DNA from: Siphonodentalium dalli
Taxonomy: Eukaryota; Mollusca; Scaphopoda; Gadilida; Siphonodentaliidae
NCBI GenBank assembly: GCA_032622095.1
Contig: CP136063.1
Location: 75,491,980-75,555,979 of the forward strand
Direction: 5' to 3'
Length of the DNA: 64,000 nucleotides
This document shows, piece by piece, positions 35,506 to 46,156 of the stretch. A program made the position numbers and the translations under genes. The first letter of the stretch is position 1, and every line of letters starts with the position of its first letter. The notes below the pieces were generated by a model. It worked only from the letters and a program-made list of their open reading frames with translations. It was not told the DNA's origin and searched no databases.

Positions 35506-35848
35506 ATAAGTATTCTTGATCAGATTCTGGTTTAAAATTTCAAAACACCACATTTTTCATAGTTTTACAATATTCATGCTCTAGTCAGTAGTACAGGTTT
35601 TATTATATATTTATTTACAGTATGAATCTCAACCATTCATTTTCACAAGTTTACAATATGTACATAGAGAACATATTATAATTGTTGATCTTTTTTGTTG
35701 ATGAATCTACAGAATGTAATTCACGTTGTGTTTACTTTGTCTCGACGAATGTCCCTTTATTTAATTGTTATTGAAAATGTACGTAAAATATACCATTTTT
35801 AATTAAAATGGATGTTGAAACTCAACTCTTTGTCACTTCATTTATTTA
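35506..35848. other. No gene or clear repeat seen
   Basis: AT-rich spacer. Confidence 0.4.
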
Positions 35849-35886
35849 ACCCTTTCATGACGGGAGCTGTGCTGGTTCAGCATTAA

Positions 35887-36511
35887 AGGCCCACTTAATT
35901 TTCGAACCCCCAGATCACATACATGTATATAAAATACAGTAATGCCCTAAGTAATCGACCCTTAACGACAGCTCTCACTGAGAGCTTTCCGATGAATGGC
36001 AACAAGCCATATTTCCGACTAAATCCTGAAAAGTTACCCATAATTTTGCTGTGGTTATGGGTCGATTACTAAGGGCATTACTGTATATACCATATTATTT
36101 GAAAGAGGGACCTCCAAAACATTGTATTATAAACTTATCCGGTGTAATAAACTGTGAACATGTTTTGTTTGTTGAGTTACCGACGGGGTTTTGTGCTTCA
36201 TCTGGTTTTGTTGTAAAAGTGTATTATTTTAAATGAAGGGGGAATAACTTGATATTTTACAGATAGAGTTATTCCCCTTCAATTGAAAATACATTTTTAG
36301 TTTAGAATTCTGGGAGCCATAAAGGGGGGGGGGGCTGAATCTTTTTATGATTCAGCTGCTTTCTATTTCTGTATGGGTATCTTCTGAGACACAGATGTTT
36401 CAAATGGTGATGAATTATAGTATTTTAATCATATTTTATTGTTATTTAAACCATATATCAAGGCACTATAAAAAAAATATATAATCGGCGACTCGAAAAT
36501 TAAGTGAGCCT
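35887..36511. mobile_element. TTAA element with AGGCYCACTTAATTTTCGA ends
   Basis: The 625 bp start AGGCCCACTTAATTTTCGA and end with TCGAAAATTAAGTGAGCCT. TTAA lies at 35883-35886 and 36512-36515. The complement of the paralogous MITE near 20347-20395 shows the empty site GCAGCATTAAAGATCC with a single TTAA. The AGG-type terminus differs from the CCC-type families, and Kolobok transposons also use TTAA. A family-B copy and a small hairpin (36232-36283) lie inside; no transposase. Confidence 0.85.
35937..36083. mobile_element. Family-B MITE, left arm truncated
   Basis: CAGTAATGCCCTAAGTAATC at the left, most of the left arm lost, then a full right arm ending GGGCATTACTG, inside the 35887-36511 element. 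Confidence 0.85.
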
Positions 36512-36526
36512 TTAAAGATCCTGGCT

Positions 36527-36735
36527 TTCATGTAGAAAAGTTGAGGGCCCCTGTTAAAATTTGTCCACACGGGTACAAACATTTCATCTTACATCTTGGG
36601 TTTGAAGTATCTTATCTCTTTGGTATGGTGATAGCCCAACTTGGGGGGGGGGTGCAGTATCCACCTACTACAGTTCATTCTTACTGGTGTTACAGCCCAT
36701 ATTGGACTTGGTAATTTATGAATTTTCACTCGTTA
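36527..36735. repeat. Left arm of a 3-kb-spaced inverted repeat
   Basis: Blocks CAAACATTTCATCTTACATC, ATAGCCCAACTTGGGGG and GGTGTTACAGCCCATATTGG recur in reverse complement, diverged, at 39575-39806. Confidence 0.7.
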
Positions 36736-37442
36736 CAGAAATTTTGTGTTGTAACTCTAGTATTAAATGTTTGACTTAAACTGTAAACCTCAGTTTGTTT
36801 TCTAATAAACCAGCAATAACATGAAGGTTACAGTGAAGTAATTTGATTGGTAGCGCCCTCCAATGTATTGTGGGCCAAGATGCAGGAGAATTCAAAAAAT
36901 GGTTGGTTGGTTAATACATGTACATGTAGTAGTTTTGATATTTAAACATTTAAAATACATGCAATCACTCCTCTTCAAATTTCAGACACCAAACAAAACA
37001 TTGGCACATTGTAAAGCACGTGGTTCCTAGTTTTAATTTTGTTGGTGTGAGGTAAAAAAAATGGCGAATTTTTTTTCATGCATTTGGTGTTAGGTAAAAA
37101 ATGCCGAATTTTTTTTCATGCAATTCCGACTCTAGATTATAAAACTGAAATTTAAAGGTACATTTGATGCCCAATGATGATTTGTACGGTTCTTGTGATA
37201 TTCCCGTTATGGCAATAACAGCACAGCACACGATGTCATAACTTCATTTAGCAGCGAAGAGGCCTATGGGAACAAATTACTTCACTGTAACCTGAAGCAG
37301 ATTTAGTTCATAAATTTTTGTTTGAGTTTTTGGCCTTGTTAAATTTGGAAAATTGCAGTTATTTATGTCTGAGCTTTTATTCCTACATTATTTAGTCAAG
37401 TTTTTTTTTAGCTTGGCACAGATATTTAGTACCATGGGAACC
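36736..37442. other. No gene seen; repeat-E fragment near the right end
   Basis: Short tandem AT-rich blocks (AAAAATGGCGAATTTTTTTT twice near 37057-37118) and, from about 37320, repeat-E sequence with CATGGGAACCTGTGCACC. Confidence 0.5.
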
Positions 37443-37450
37443 TGTGCACC

Positions 37451-38495
37451 CAGGCCTCAGCTCACAAGGCGACTCGGGTGAGATTGTCGCCATACTGTCG
37501 CTGACTTCGCCCTATCGTCGTTCTAAGGAGAAATCGAAGTCGCCTTCAGTTTTAGGGGGAATTTTTTTTCTTTTTCTTAATTTTGTTTCTAGTTTTTTCC
37601 CAGACATGTCCGTATATAAAATAAAAAATAAAATATGGCCTATTGTTTTGTGTTGTTATTCAGTCGCCTTTGTTCCCTTTGCGGTAATGAATGTTAATCA
37701 CGAATGTTTTGACACGCTGAAAACACAATGAGATGTTCGCATCAGTGTTGTTACTGACCATCGTGAGTATCACAAATAAATGTTTTAATTAACTTAAAAG
37801 ACCGCCGTCCCGCTTTTCAGATATAAAACAATTACGACATTATCAGAGTATCTACCAGGCGCTTCGGAAGTTCGTTTCGGTAACGCGTCGCACTTTTTGA
37901 AGAGACCGCATCGCATTTTTTGAAGAGACCGCTTCCGTAAATAAATGTCAAGTTTATTGCTTTAATCGGATTATACCAGTGATGTTGGCATTAATTAAGG
38001 GAGGCCATTAAATAATAAAAGCTTTAGCAATAAAACTAAAAGCTTTTGCAACTCCTTTGTTAGTTAGTCCTTATTGTTTATTTTAGCAAACACCCACATT
38101 ACAGCCGTGACCAAATTAAACTTACAAAGTTACATGCATCATGATTCAGACTGTACAAACGTATCTTCCAAGCTGCAGTCTAGGAAATAATACTACTTCC
38201 ATTTAGTTAAAAATTAACTACTACTGTAACTTTATAATTGTCTTGCTTAAATGATAGCTACACAAAACATTTCCAAAAAATTTAAATGTATAATAACAAT
38301 TAATTAGGCTAATTTCAGATTTTGAGTTTTATTTCTTATGTTATCTTTTTAAAATTTTTATTGATGTTATAAAATAAAGCGATATTTGAAAATTGTCAAT
38401 TTTTGGTAGTCTCCTCACTTCTCCCTGAAGTCTCCCTAAATTTCCTGGAGGGAGACTTCAAGTCTCCCTGTTCTGAACCCCTAGGCTGAGGCCTG
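37451..38495. mobile_element. Non-autonomous hAT element
   Basis: The ends are CAGGCCTCAGC and GCTGAGGCCTG. The 8-bp duplication TGTGCACC is perfect (37443-37450 and 38496-38503). It split a repeat-E copy, whose sequence continues on both sides. Both subterminal regions are rich in GGGAGACTT/AAGTCTCCC and GTCGCC motifs. An open frame of ~95 codons near the left end has no transposase features. Confidence 0.9.
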
Positions 38496-38748
38496 TGTGC
38501 ACCTGTGATTATGAGGTCTGTCTGACTTATATTTGTGGACCCTTTTTCGACTGGTCAAGTTTTTTAAAGCTTGGCACAGATATGACCATAATAGATGGGA
38601 ACCATCAAATTTTTTCCAAATTTCATTAAAAAACAAACATGGCCATCTTGAATTGTGCTCTTTTGCATGACTAAATCCTTCAGCGCCCCCATACAGCCCA
38701 CAACCCTTATCCTATCATCATAAAACTAATAAAAGGTCGCAGACCACA

Positions 38749-39488
38749 TGTCCCCCGACTCGAGTGGTAAACTTCATGATTGGAATTGTTAGAAGGATAC
38801 TATTTGCAACAATGTTATACAGTATATAGATGTTGCAAACCACCGCAAAATTTCTTGGACAAAACAACCCGATGAACAAACGCATGCAAACGCGAAAAAA
38901 TGATATTTTTGTATTAGTTATATAGATGTTGCATATCACCAACATGTTAGGAACAATATCCCAGAGTTTCAAATCTCTACATTTAAAACTGTAGGAGGAG
39001 TTGATTACACCATGAAGGTACCCAATCTCATCCAAAAGGCAAAAATGTTCCAAATTTTCTAAGTCGAAAACCCCCCCCCAAAAAAATATGGAAAAAATGA
39101 TATTTTTGATTAGCTATATAGATGTTGCAAATCACCAACATGTTAGGAACAATATCCCAGAGTTTCAAATCTCTACATTTAAAACTGTAGGAGGAGTTGA
39201 TTACACCATGAAGGTACCCAATCTCATCCAAAAGGCAAAAATGTTCCAAATTTTCTAAGTCGAAAACCCCCCCAAAAATATGGAAAAATTAATATTTTTG
39301 ATTAGCTATATAGATGTTGCAAATCACCAACATGTTAGGAACAATATCCCAGAGTTTCAAATCTCTACGTTTAAAACTGTAGGAGGAGTTGATTACACCA
39401 TGAAGGTACCCAATCACGGATGCACGGACGGACGGACGGACGGACGAGGGTCATTTCTATAGTCCTCCGACGGAAACGTCGGGGGACA
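38749..39488. mobile_element. TGTCCCCCGAC-ended element with ~194-bp tandem units
   Basis: Perfect 11-bp inverted ends, TGTCCCCCGAC and GTCGGGGGACA. The inside holds three units (TATAGATG at 38921, 39117 and 39309; periods 196 and 192) plus a partial one. Each unit carries AACATGTTAGGAACAATATC and GTAGGAGGAGTTGATTACAC. A (GGAC)n-like run precedes the right end. Reading frames follow the repeats and are not genes. Confidence 0.75.
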
Positions 39489-39574
39489 AATATGGATCTT
39501 TGGGGTGGCCTCCAGATGGATGCTACTGATTTTTTCCAAAATTAAAATATAATAATTCATATTTTAATTCAATA

Positions 39575-39806
39575 GCACACACTGAAAATTCACAAACTGC
39601 GAAGTCCAATAAGGGCTGTAACACCGGGAAGAATGAACGAACCCTGCGTATGTGGATACCACCCCTCCCTCCCCCAAGTTGGGCTAGCACTATACCAAAG
39701 GACAGAGAGGTAAGATAATCCACACCCAAGATATAAGACAAATGTTTATACCAGTATGGACAAATTTTAATGGGGCTCTCAACTATACTACTACATGAAA
39801 GATAAA
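39575..39806. repeat. Right arm of the inverted repeat with 36527-36735
   Basis: Reverse-complement match to the left arm (AAGTTGGGCTAGCACTATAC, GATATAAGACAAATGTTTAT, GGACAAATTTTAATGGGG). Confidence 0.7.
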
Positions 39807-39863
39807 TGTCTAAAAAATCAGTAAAATCCAATGCCAGTGATGAAATCACAAAACTCTCTGTAA

Positions 39864-40251
39864 TTAACCCTTTACCCAACAGAAGGGCCCTGTGCCAATG
39901 CATTCTCTTATATATGCGAGTCGACCATAGGTCGCCTCGCATATATAAGAGAATGCATTGGCTTAACACATTAAAAATTATAAAATTGTTAAAGAATGTA
40001 AGAAAAAATGTTAAAAAGTTTTTTTTTAGGCCAATGCATTCTCTTATATATGCGAGGCGACCTATGGTCGACTCGCATATATAAGAGAATGCATTGGCAC
40101 AGGGCATAACTGTAACTATCACAATGTGGTCAAGGAGCCGGTTCCAATGATATCCATATTTGTATGGTTCTATTGAGACAGACCGAAGATATTTTAGGCT
40201 GTTGCAGCTTTATTTGGCCGGTTTTGGCCGGTTTGTTGGGTAAAGGGTTAA
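39864..40251. mobile_element. TTAA-type MITE, subtype c, complete
   Basis: TTAA at 39864-39867 and 40248-40251; ends CCCTTTACCCAACAGAAGGG and GGCCGGTTTGTTGGGTAAAG. Two oppositely oriented hairpin cores (39894-39963 and 40029-40099) are nearly identical to the copy at 27185. Confidence 0.92.
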
Positions 40252-40259
40252 TAAGAGCA

Positions 40260-41090
40260 TCGCTAGGGCATGGCAAAATACGCCCATGGTAATTTCAAAA
40301 AGAGTCATAACAAGTAATCCATATGCCAAATTTTAAAACAAACTATAACTAAATTAAGCTATCATCCTGAAACCAAAATACAATGCAATCATCAAATTAC
40401 AAGTCAACAAGGACCATAACTCTGGTTAAAATATGCGAAAGGAACCCTAAATCAAAATTAATCGAAATTCATATTAGTAATCCATAAACCAAATTTGAAA
40501 ACAATTAGACAACTAAAACTAAAGTTATGACCCGAAAACTAAATTATTCGGCAAATTCTAAGTCGACAAGGACCATAACTCTGGCATAAATGGGCGGACC
40601 GAATCCAAATTTTAACTTGACCTGTATGGCTAATCTACATAGAAAATTTGAAAACAGTCAGACAACTAAAACTAAAGTTATCATCCGAAAATCAAAATAA
40701 TTGGCAAATTATAAGTCGACATGCAAGGAGTCAAGGACCGGCTATAGTGTAAGTGTATAGTGTAAGTTATCATCATGAAATGAAAATGGAGTGCAAATTT
40801 CAAGAAAAAGGGTCATAACTCTGGTGAAAATTGGTGGGCAGAACCTGAATTCGGACTTGACCAGTCTAGTAAACCCACATAAAAATTTCATTCCATTCAG
40901 TTCAGGTTTACTAAAGTTATCATTCAGAAAAGAAAATTTAGTACAAATTCCAACAAAAAGGTCCCTAACTATGGTGAAAATTGGAACCTGGTAAAAATTC
41001 GAATTTGACCTATATTTTGTGCTAGTAAACCCACACACCAAATTTCATTTCATTCAGTTCAGACTTACTAAAGTTTTCATCTGGAAATGA
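40260..41090. repeat. Degenerate tandem repeat, CATAACTCTGG motif
   Basis: The motif GGWCATAACTCTGG and a following AAAATTGG...GAACC block recur near 40415, 40570, 40805 and 40955, separated by ~130-230 bp, with AAACCCACA...TTCATT...TTCAG...ACTAAAGTTATCAT in between. It reads like a decayed array of ~150-bp units. No gene. Confidence 0.6.
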
Positions 41091-41199
41091 TAAAAAGCAG
41101 ATGGACAAACCAACTAACATAATACGTTAAAATAGTCCACTTTCAATGAAGCAAAACTGTTAACAATGTAACCAGATAGCAGAGTTGTCAATTTGTTAT

Positions 41200-41275
41200 T
41201 ACCCTGTGCCAATGCATTCTCTTATATATGCGAGTCGACCATAGGCATATATAAGAGAATGCATTGGCCTAACAA
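41200..41275. mobile_element. Isolated family-A hairpin core
   Basis: CCTGTGCCAATGCATTCTCT... and its complement with a shortened loop; no TTAA ends are visible nearby. Confidence 0.7.
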
Positions 41276-41809
41276 TTTTTTACAATTTTAATTATTTTTT
41301 CTTGTATTCTTTAACAATTTTATAATTTCACCCATACAGAGCCCCAGACAAACATGAGCAGACGACACTCTTCTATATGCTTCTATATATGTGTGGGGCT
41401 CCCTGCAGGGTAATGGATGTTTTTTATTATGCCAATTACTTGGAATTTGTCAGGGAATCAGACAAACAAGGTTTCAAATGGGCAGTGGATGTGAAAAAAA
41501 TCACATCCACTTTCTTTGTGAAGCATATTTTTTGGACTTCAGACCTACAGTATCTCTGTTGTTAGTGATCATGCATGCTATAAGGCTATAATTACAGTAC
41601 AGGGTGGATGCATTTCTTATTATACATGTACATTCCAATCCATTCTCAATTCATTCTACATGTACATAAAGAGTACACTTTGAAAAAAAAACAGCGTTGT
41701 TGCTACATAAGCCGGAAAAGCAAAGCCTGAGGCCAGAGAGGTGTGGGTTTATAATTGTAGCTGTGAGTTTGTCTAAAACATCATTTCTGTATTTTGCAAA
41801 GACTAAATG

Positions 41810-42280
41810 CACGGTGGGGAATCACGTGGTTTTCGTGGTTGGCGAATACCACGCATTCAAAATGGCCGAGGCGAGCACAAACGCACAAAAACTGACAAAG
41901 AACTGACACAAAACAAAGCATTTTGACTGTTACGAGCATCTGCTAGTTTATTTTTAAAACAAGTTGATGGCTTATTTGTATCGAAAGTTGCCAGTCAAGG
42001 TTCGTGGAATAACCAGTCCATACATCAAGGAGAATACTTTGACTGACAACTTTGGTCAGAATGTTAGAGCAAACAAATGTGCGTTGGGACATAAATGGGT
42101 ATCAGCTTGTTTGAAAAAATAGTATAGCATATGCTCATAGCTTCCAAAATACTATGTAATATGTCATATCCTAGTTTATTACTATTTTCTTTGTTTCTGG
42201 TCACATTTGCAATCGCCTCTGCATTTCGAGTGCATGATACTCATCAAGTACAAGTAGAAACGATGTGATTCCCCACCGTG
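41810..42280. mobile_element. Non-autonomous element with CACGGTGGGGAATCAC ends
   Basis: 16-bp perfect inverted ends (41810-41825 and 42265-42280) are flanked by AAATG on both sides (41805-41809 and 42281-42285). CAC-starting ends with 3-5-bp duplications fit the CACTA/Mirage/Chapaev group better than hAT; this assignment is tentative. The 471 bp are non-coding. Confidence 0.72.
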
Positions 42281-42373
42281 AAATGGTATTCTTCAGTGCT
42301 AAACTGAATTCACATATTCATCCATCACAAATGAACAGATACATGGTTTGTTTTCATGTGTGATAGATGAATA

Positions 42374-42584
42374 AAGTAATGCCCCAAATAATCGACTCCT
42401 TAACCACATCTGAATTATGGGTAATTTTTCAGGATTTAGTCGGAAATATGGCAAAAACAAATACGACTTTTTGCATTAGTCTGAAAGCTCTCAGTGAGAG
42501 CTTTCTGATGAATGGCAACAAGCCATATTTCCGACTAAATCCTGAAAAATTACCCATAATTCAGATGTGGTTAAGGAGTCAATC
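42374..42584. mobile_element. Family-B MITE with private arm variant
   Basis: Both arms carry ACATCTGAATTATGGG instead of the usual ACAGCAGAATTATGGG. The right tip is missing after GGAGTC, and the left tip lacks its first C. Confidence 0.88.
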
Positions 42585-42748
42585 AGTTGTAATAATTAAA
42601 TTAAAAGGACCCATGGCACTCTGAGTGGGTAAATGTGCGAAAATAAGTCTGAACAAATATCACCACTAAGAAGAATGTGGAAAAATAGATAAACTTTGAT
42701 CTTGTATTGAGAATACGATTTTCAGAAACTTTTATCTATGCTGATCTA

Positions 42749-42961
42749 CAGTAATGCTCTAAATAATCGACTCCTTAACCACAGCAGAATTATGGGTAAT
42801 TTTTCAGGATTTAGTCGGAAATATGGCTTGTTGCCATTCATCGGAAAGATCTCGGGGAGAGCTTTCCGATGAATGGCAACAAGCCATATTTCCGACTAAA
42901 TCCTGAAAAATTACCCATAATTCTGCGGTGGTTAAGGAGTCGATTATTTAGAGCATTACTG
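42749..42961. mobile_element. Family-B palindromic MITE, near-perfect
   Basis: 213 bp, TA-flanked; both arms carry GCTCTAAATAATCGACTCC. The centre is GAAAGATCTCGGGGAGAGC. Confidence 0.93.
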
Positions 42962-43624
42962 TACATGTATTTCTCCATGTTCTTCTTAGTGGTGATGTTT
43001 TCAGACTTTTTTTTACTGTTTGTACATTTACCCAATGCAAGTGCCTTGGGCCCCTTTATAAACAGGGGTATGTAAGTATATAAAATACATAATCAGTCAG
43101 ATAAGAATATGATGGACTGAAATCCGGCCATATCTATTATACTCAACAGAATGTATGCAACAAATGTATGAAATTCATCCATAGATGAGTGCAAAATACA
43201 CTCCTGTTCTCTATGACCGATGTAAACAACATGGTAATTATAAGGAAAATGAGTTAATTAGTAGAGCAATTTCATTATAAAAAGCATGTAGTTTTACATC
43301 GTTCATAAAGAAAAAGAGTGTATTCTGCACTCATCTATGGCTCAAATTCATTCATTGTTGCACAAATTCTGTTAATTATAATAGGATATGGTCCCATAAA
43401 TGGACGGATTTAATGTACAGTCACCCTTTAACATTGGAAGAATATAAAGAAATTTGAATATGTGAACATTTATATGTACACAATAATGTACATGTACATG
43501 GATACAAACAAGTGCATTTTACAACAGAACAATAACTAATAATCAAACCCAGGCATTTGTGAAAGTAGTAACAAGGTGTATCTCCATCAGTTGGAATTAA
43601 ACAGCATAAGGCCACGCCAATAGT
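42962..43624. other. No gene seen; weak inverted repeat
   Basis: TTCATCCATAGATGAGTGCA near 43170 is roughly mirrored near 43330 (TGCACTCATCTATGGCTCAA), and CTGTTAATTATAATAGGATA mirrors TATTATACTCAACAG. This is a probable old foldback of ~260 bp (about 43125-43395). Confidence 0.5.
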
Positions 43625-43876
43625 ATAGCCTGGTTTATGAACATTTGGGTGGGACAAAGTAGATGCAGGACGGAAAAAATTACCAGTTAATGTATATAAA
43701 TTTATAATAAAAATATTAAAATTACATTATCTCTAAGTTTTATGCCAAAAATAGTTGAAAAATATGCAGGAATTTTTTTTTGAGCTGTGGAAAAAATTAC
43801 TTCTGGGTCCTCTTGATCACCCCCCTGACAATACGGGGGGGGGGCTGTAGGATGGGTTTGTAAACCAGGCTACTCT
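43625..43876. mobile_element. Element H, copy 2
   Basis: TAGCCTGGTTTATGAACATT at the left and GTTTGTAAACCAGGCTA at the right; same ends as 20941-21303. A G9 run lies inside. Confidence 0.65.
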
Positions 43877-44171
43877 AGTGTTGAACTGTTCCAAATAAAT
43901 AATTAATTTCATAGAAAATTTCCACCCTGCATGTTGCTAATTTTAATAGATCTGCACCTGTATTTTATTTGCTCCCTCCACCAGCCTCCACCAGAAAGAG
44001 TAAGTTTTGTTAACAAAAATCATGGGTGGGTGTTTCATATTTTTCCATTAATACCAGCCAAATATATTTGACACCATAATCACGCACCATTTGAATGACT
44101 TCATACCAGATTGAGCACAGGATCTTATTTCTGACTCCGTCTGAGATTTCATGTTAGTTTACATTTTGGCT

Positions 44172-44535
44172 ACTGTGCAGAAGAGGCATCACCAAATTCA
44201 CCCTCTTGGGACCTAATTCTGCATGGCTTCATCTGGTATGGGAGACATACACTCAGATTGAAGTTTCCAAATGGTGAATATTGTGATGTATACCCTTTGG
44301 GAACCTCGATTATGCAATGTGTTGTCTGCCAATTTGGGGACACAGAGAAACTAAACTAAAAAAGAAATAGAATCTATGTGAAGAAGTTGCTACAGAAATT
44401 TTATAATAAAGAAACTTTCCAGAAAAGATGAGGCCTAAGCAGAATGAGGTACCCAGAGGGTGAATTTGGTGATGATAGCATCACTAAAATCATCCTCTAT
44501 GTTGCAAATGACAGGCACACTAAACTCAGACTTGA
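44172..44535. mobile_element. Family-C element, both end hairpins reduced
   Basis: Keeps the conserved centre (GAATATTGTGATGTATACCC, TTTGGGGACACAGAGAAACT) and ends GACAGGCACACTAAACTCAG. Each terminal hairpin has lost most of one arm. Confidence 0.78.
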
Positions 44536-44584
44536 ACAGTAACCATCTCAGACTGGATAGGATGCGCCCTTGTGGAAACGGTGT

Positions 44585-44827
44585 ACAGTAAGTAATGGCC
44601 TAAGTAATCGACTCCATAACCACAGCAGAATTATGGGTAACTTTTCAGGATTTAGTCGGAAATATGGCTTGTTGCCATTCATCGGAAAGCTCTCCCTGAG
44701 AGCTTTCCGATGAATGGCAACTGAGATCTTTCCGATGAATGGCAACAAGCCATATTTCCGACTAAATCCTGAAAAGTTACCCATAATTCTGCTGTGGTTA
44801 TGGAGTCGATTACTTAGGGCATTACTG
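44585..44827. mobile_element. Family-B MITE with an extra ~25-bp inner repeat
   Basis: Both arms carry GACTCCATAACCAC instead of GACTCCTTAACCAC. The inner stretch CTTTCCGATGAATGGCAAC occurs twice on the right arm, a small tandem duplication. The left tip has four extra bases. Confidence 0.9.
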
Positions 44828-46156
44828 TATGTTTATGCACATTCCAGGCAATTTCTCCATCCCATAATTACAAATGGTCCCAACGTTACAAAGGTCTCCA
44901 GAGGGTTTTTTACCATGGACATTTATTTGGGACTGCATGTTTATTTGGAACACTATAGTATTAAATTGTTGTTGCTTATTTGTGATTGCTGCAGTGAGAT
45001 TTAAATTTGCAATTACCTGTCACCATACATGTATTCACTTGCTTTCTTTATATTTTTCTCCTTTTATAATATATTTAAAAAATATTAATTAAATAAGAAA
45101 AACCTAAATCAAAGATGGGTACTAATGTGTACTTTGTAAATTTGTCCAAAACAATTGAAGATGTATTCAAGGTTCCTACCGGTTTCATTCAAAATTAGCA
45201 CTAATAAGATATGTAAGATTTCGAAATCATTACTGGTACTTTACTAGCACTAGGCTTTTCATCCGGCAATATTATTACAACGAAGAGGTAGAAAATTGAA
45301 ATCTATTAACATCATGAGATCAACTTCTGGCTACAAATCCTCAATGGAAATTTGTTTTTATTTTATTCTAAATACTGGAGTTCTATGATATTCATTAAAG
45401 AGAGAGTTGAGTTAGGAACACTTAAGGCCCAAAACAAATTATACCTGTGTTTCTGGTGACATGAAAGATACAATTAGGGGTGGGTGGGGGTTCAGTTTTT
45501 AATTTTATTATTTCATTTTCAACTGGTCTCGAAATAACATTTGAATACATCCAGACTGCTTCTCTCTGTATACTTAACGGACTAAGTAATACTTCTATAA
45601 CTACATGTTATATACAGAATATTAAAATACACGTATAGTGTACTTTATTGTTATATTTAATTTTGCAATGCATTGACGGTGCTTTGTGACCATGTTGTAA
45701 ATGGCTGAGGACCGCGTTCAAATTAAATGCACTGCCTTGGAAATCAATAGATTCGCTTTTAAATTTTCTATCACTGCGACAAAAAAGTATATCAAAGCTG
45801 AATTATGTTATTAGTAGCCTATTTTGCAGTATATCTTATAATTTTGTTTCGTTTATGCTCACGTCTGAATAATGTTGTGTTATTTTCCCACTCCTAGTGC
45901 CTTTGATGTAGTTTTCCATTAAAAATTATGTAAATAAATCACTGTTTTTGTTTTATTATACTTTATATTCATCAAGATATTTGTTTGTGAATAAATCACT
46001 GGAGGTAAATTCAGGTAAATGTGTTAAATATTGACATGTTTACAAATCTGTAGGTCCAAAATCACAAAGAACTTGAAAGTAGAGTAGAGAATGTGGTCGC
46101 TTTTCCTAGAAACCTGTATCTACAGCAACATAAACATGTCATACATATTGCTGGTA
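44828..46156. other. No gene or clear repeat seen
   Basis: 1.3 kb of AT-rich sequence downstream of SART1. No exon is recognised. Confidence 0.45.

Larger units (their letters stand above)
35849..36530. mobile_element. Subtype-b MITE remnant hosting a TTAA insertion
   Basis: It starts TTAACCCTTTCATGACGGGA and runs to GTTCAGCATTAA, then resumes as TTAAAGATCC after the 35887-36511 insert. Only ~50 bp of the host element remains; the rest is lost after CCTGG. Confidence 0.75.

Noticed and set aside
37444-37731. 95-codon frame inside the hAT element as a transposase remnant
   Set aside because: No hAT dimerisation or RNase-H-like motif is visible; mostly hydrophobic AT-rich sequence.
17478-44827. 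Recurring peptide [20 protein letters not shown]
   Set aside because: It is the translation of the inner arm of family-B palindromes, present in either orientation, not a conserved protein.
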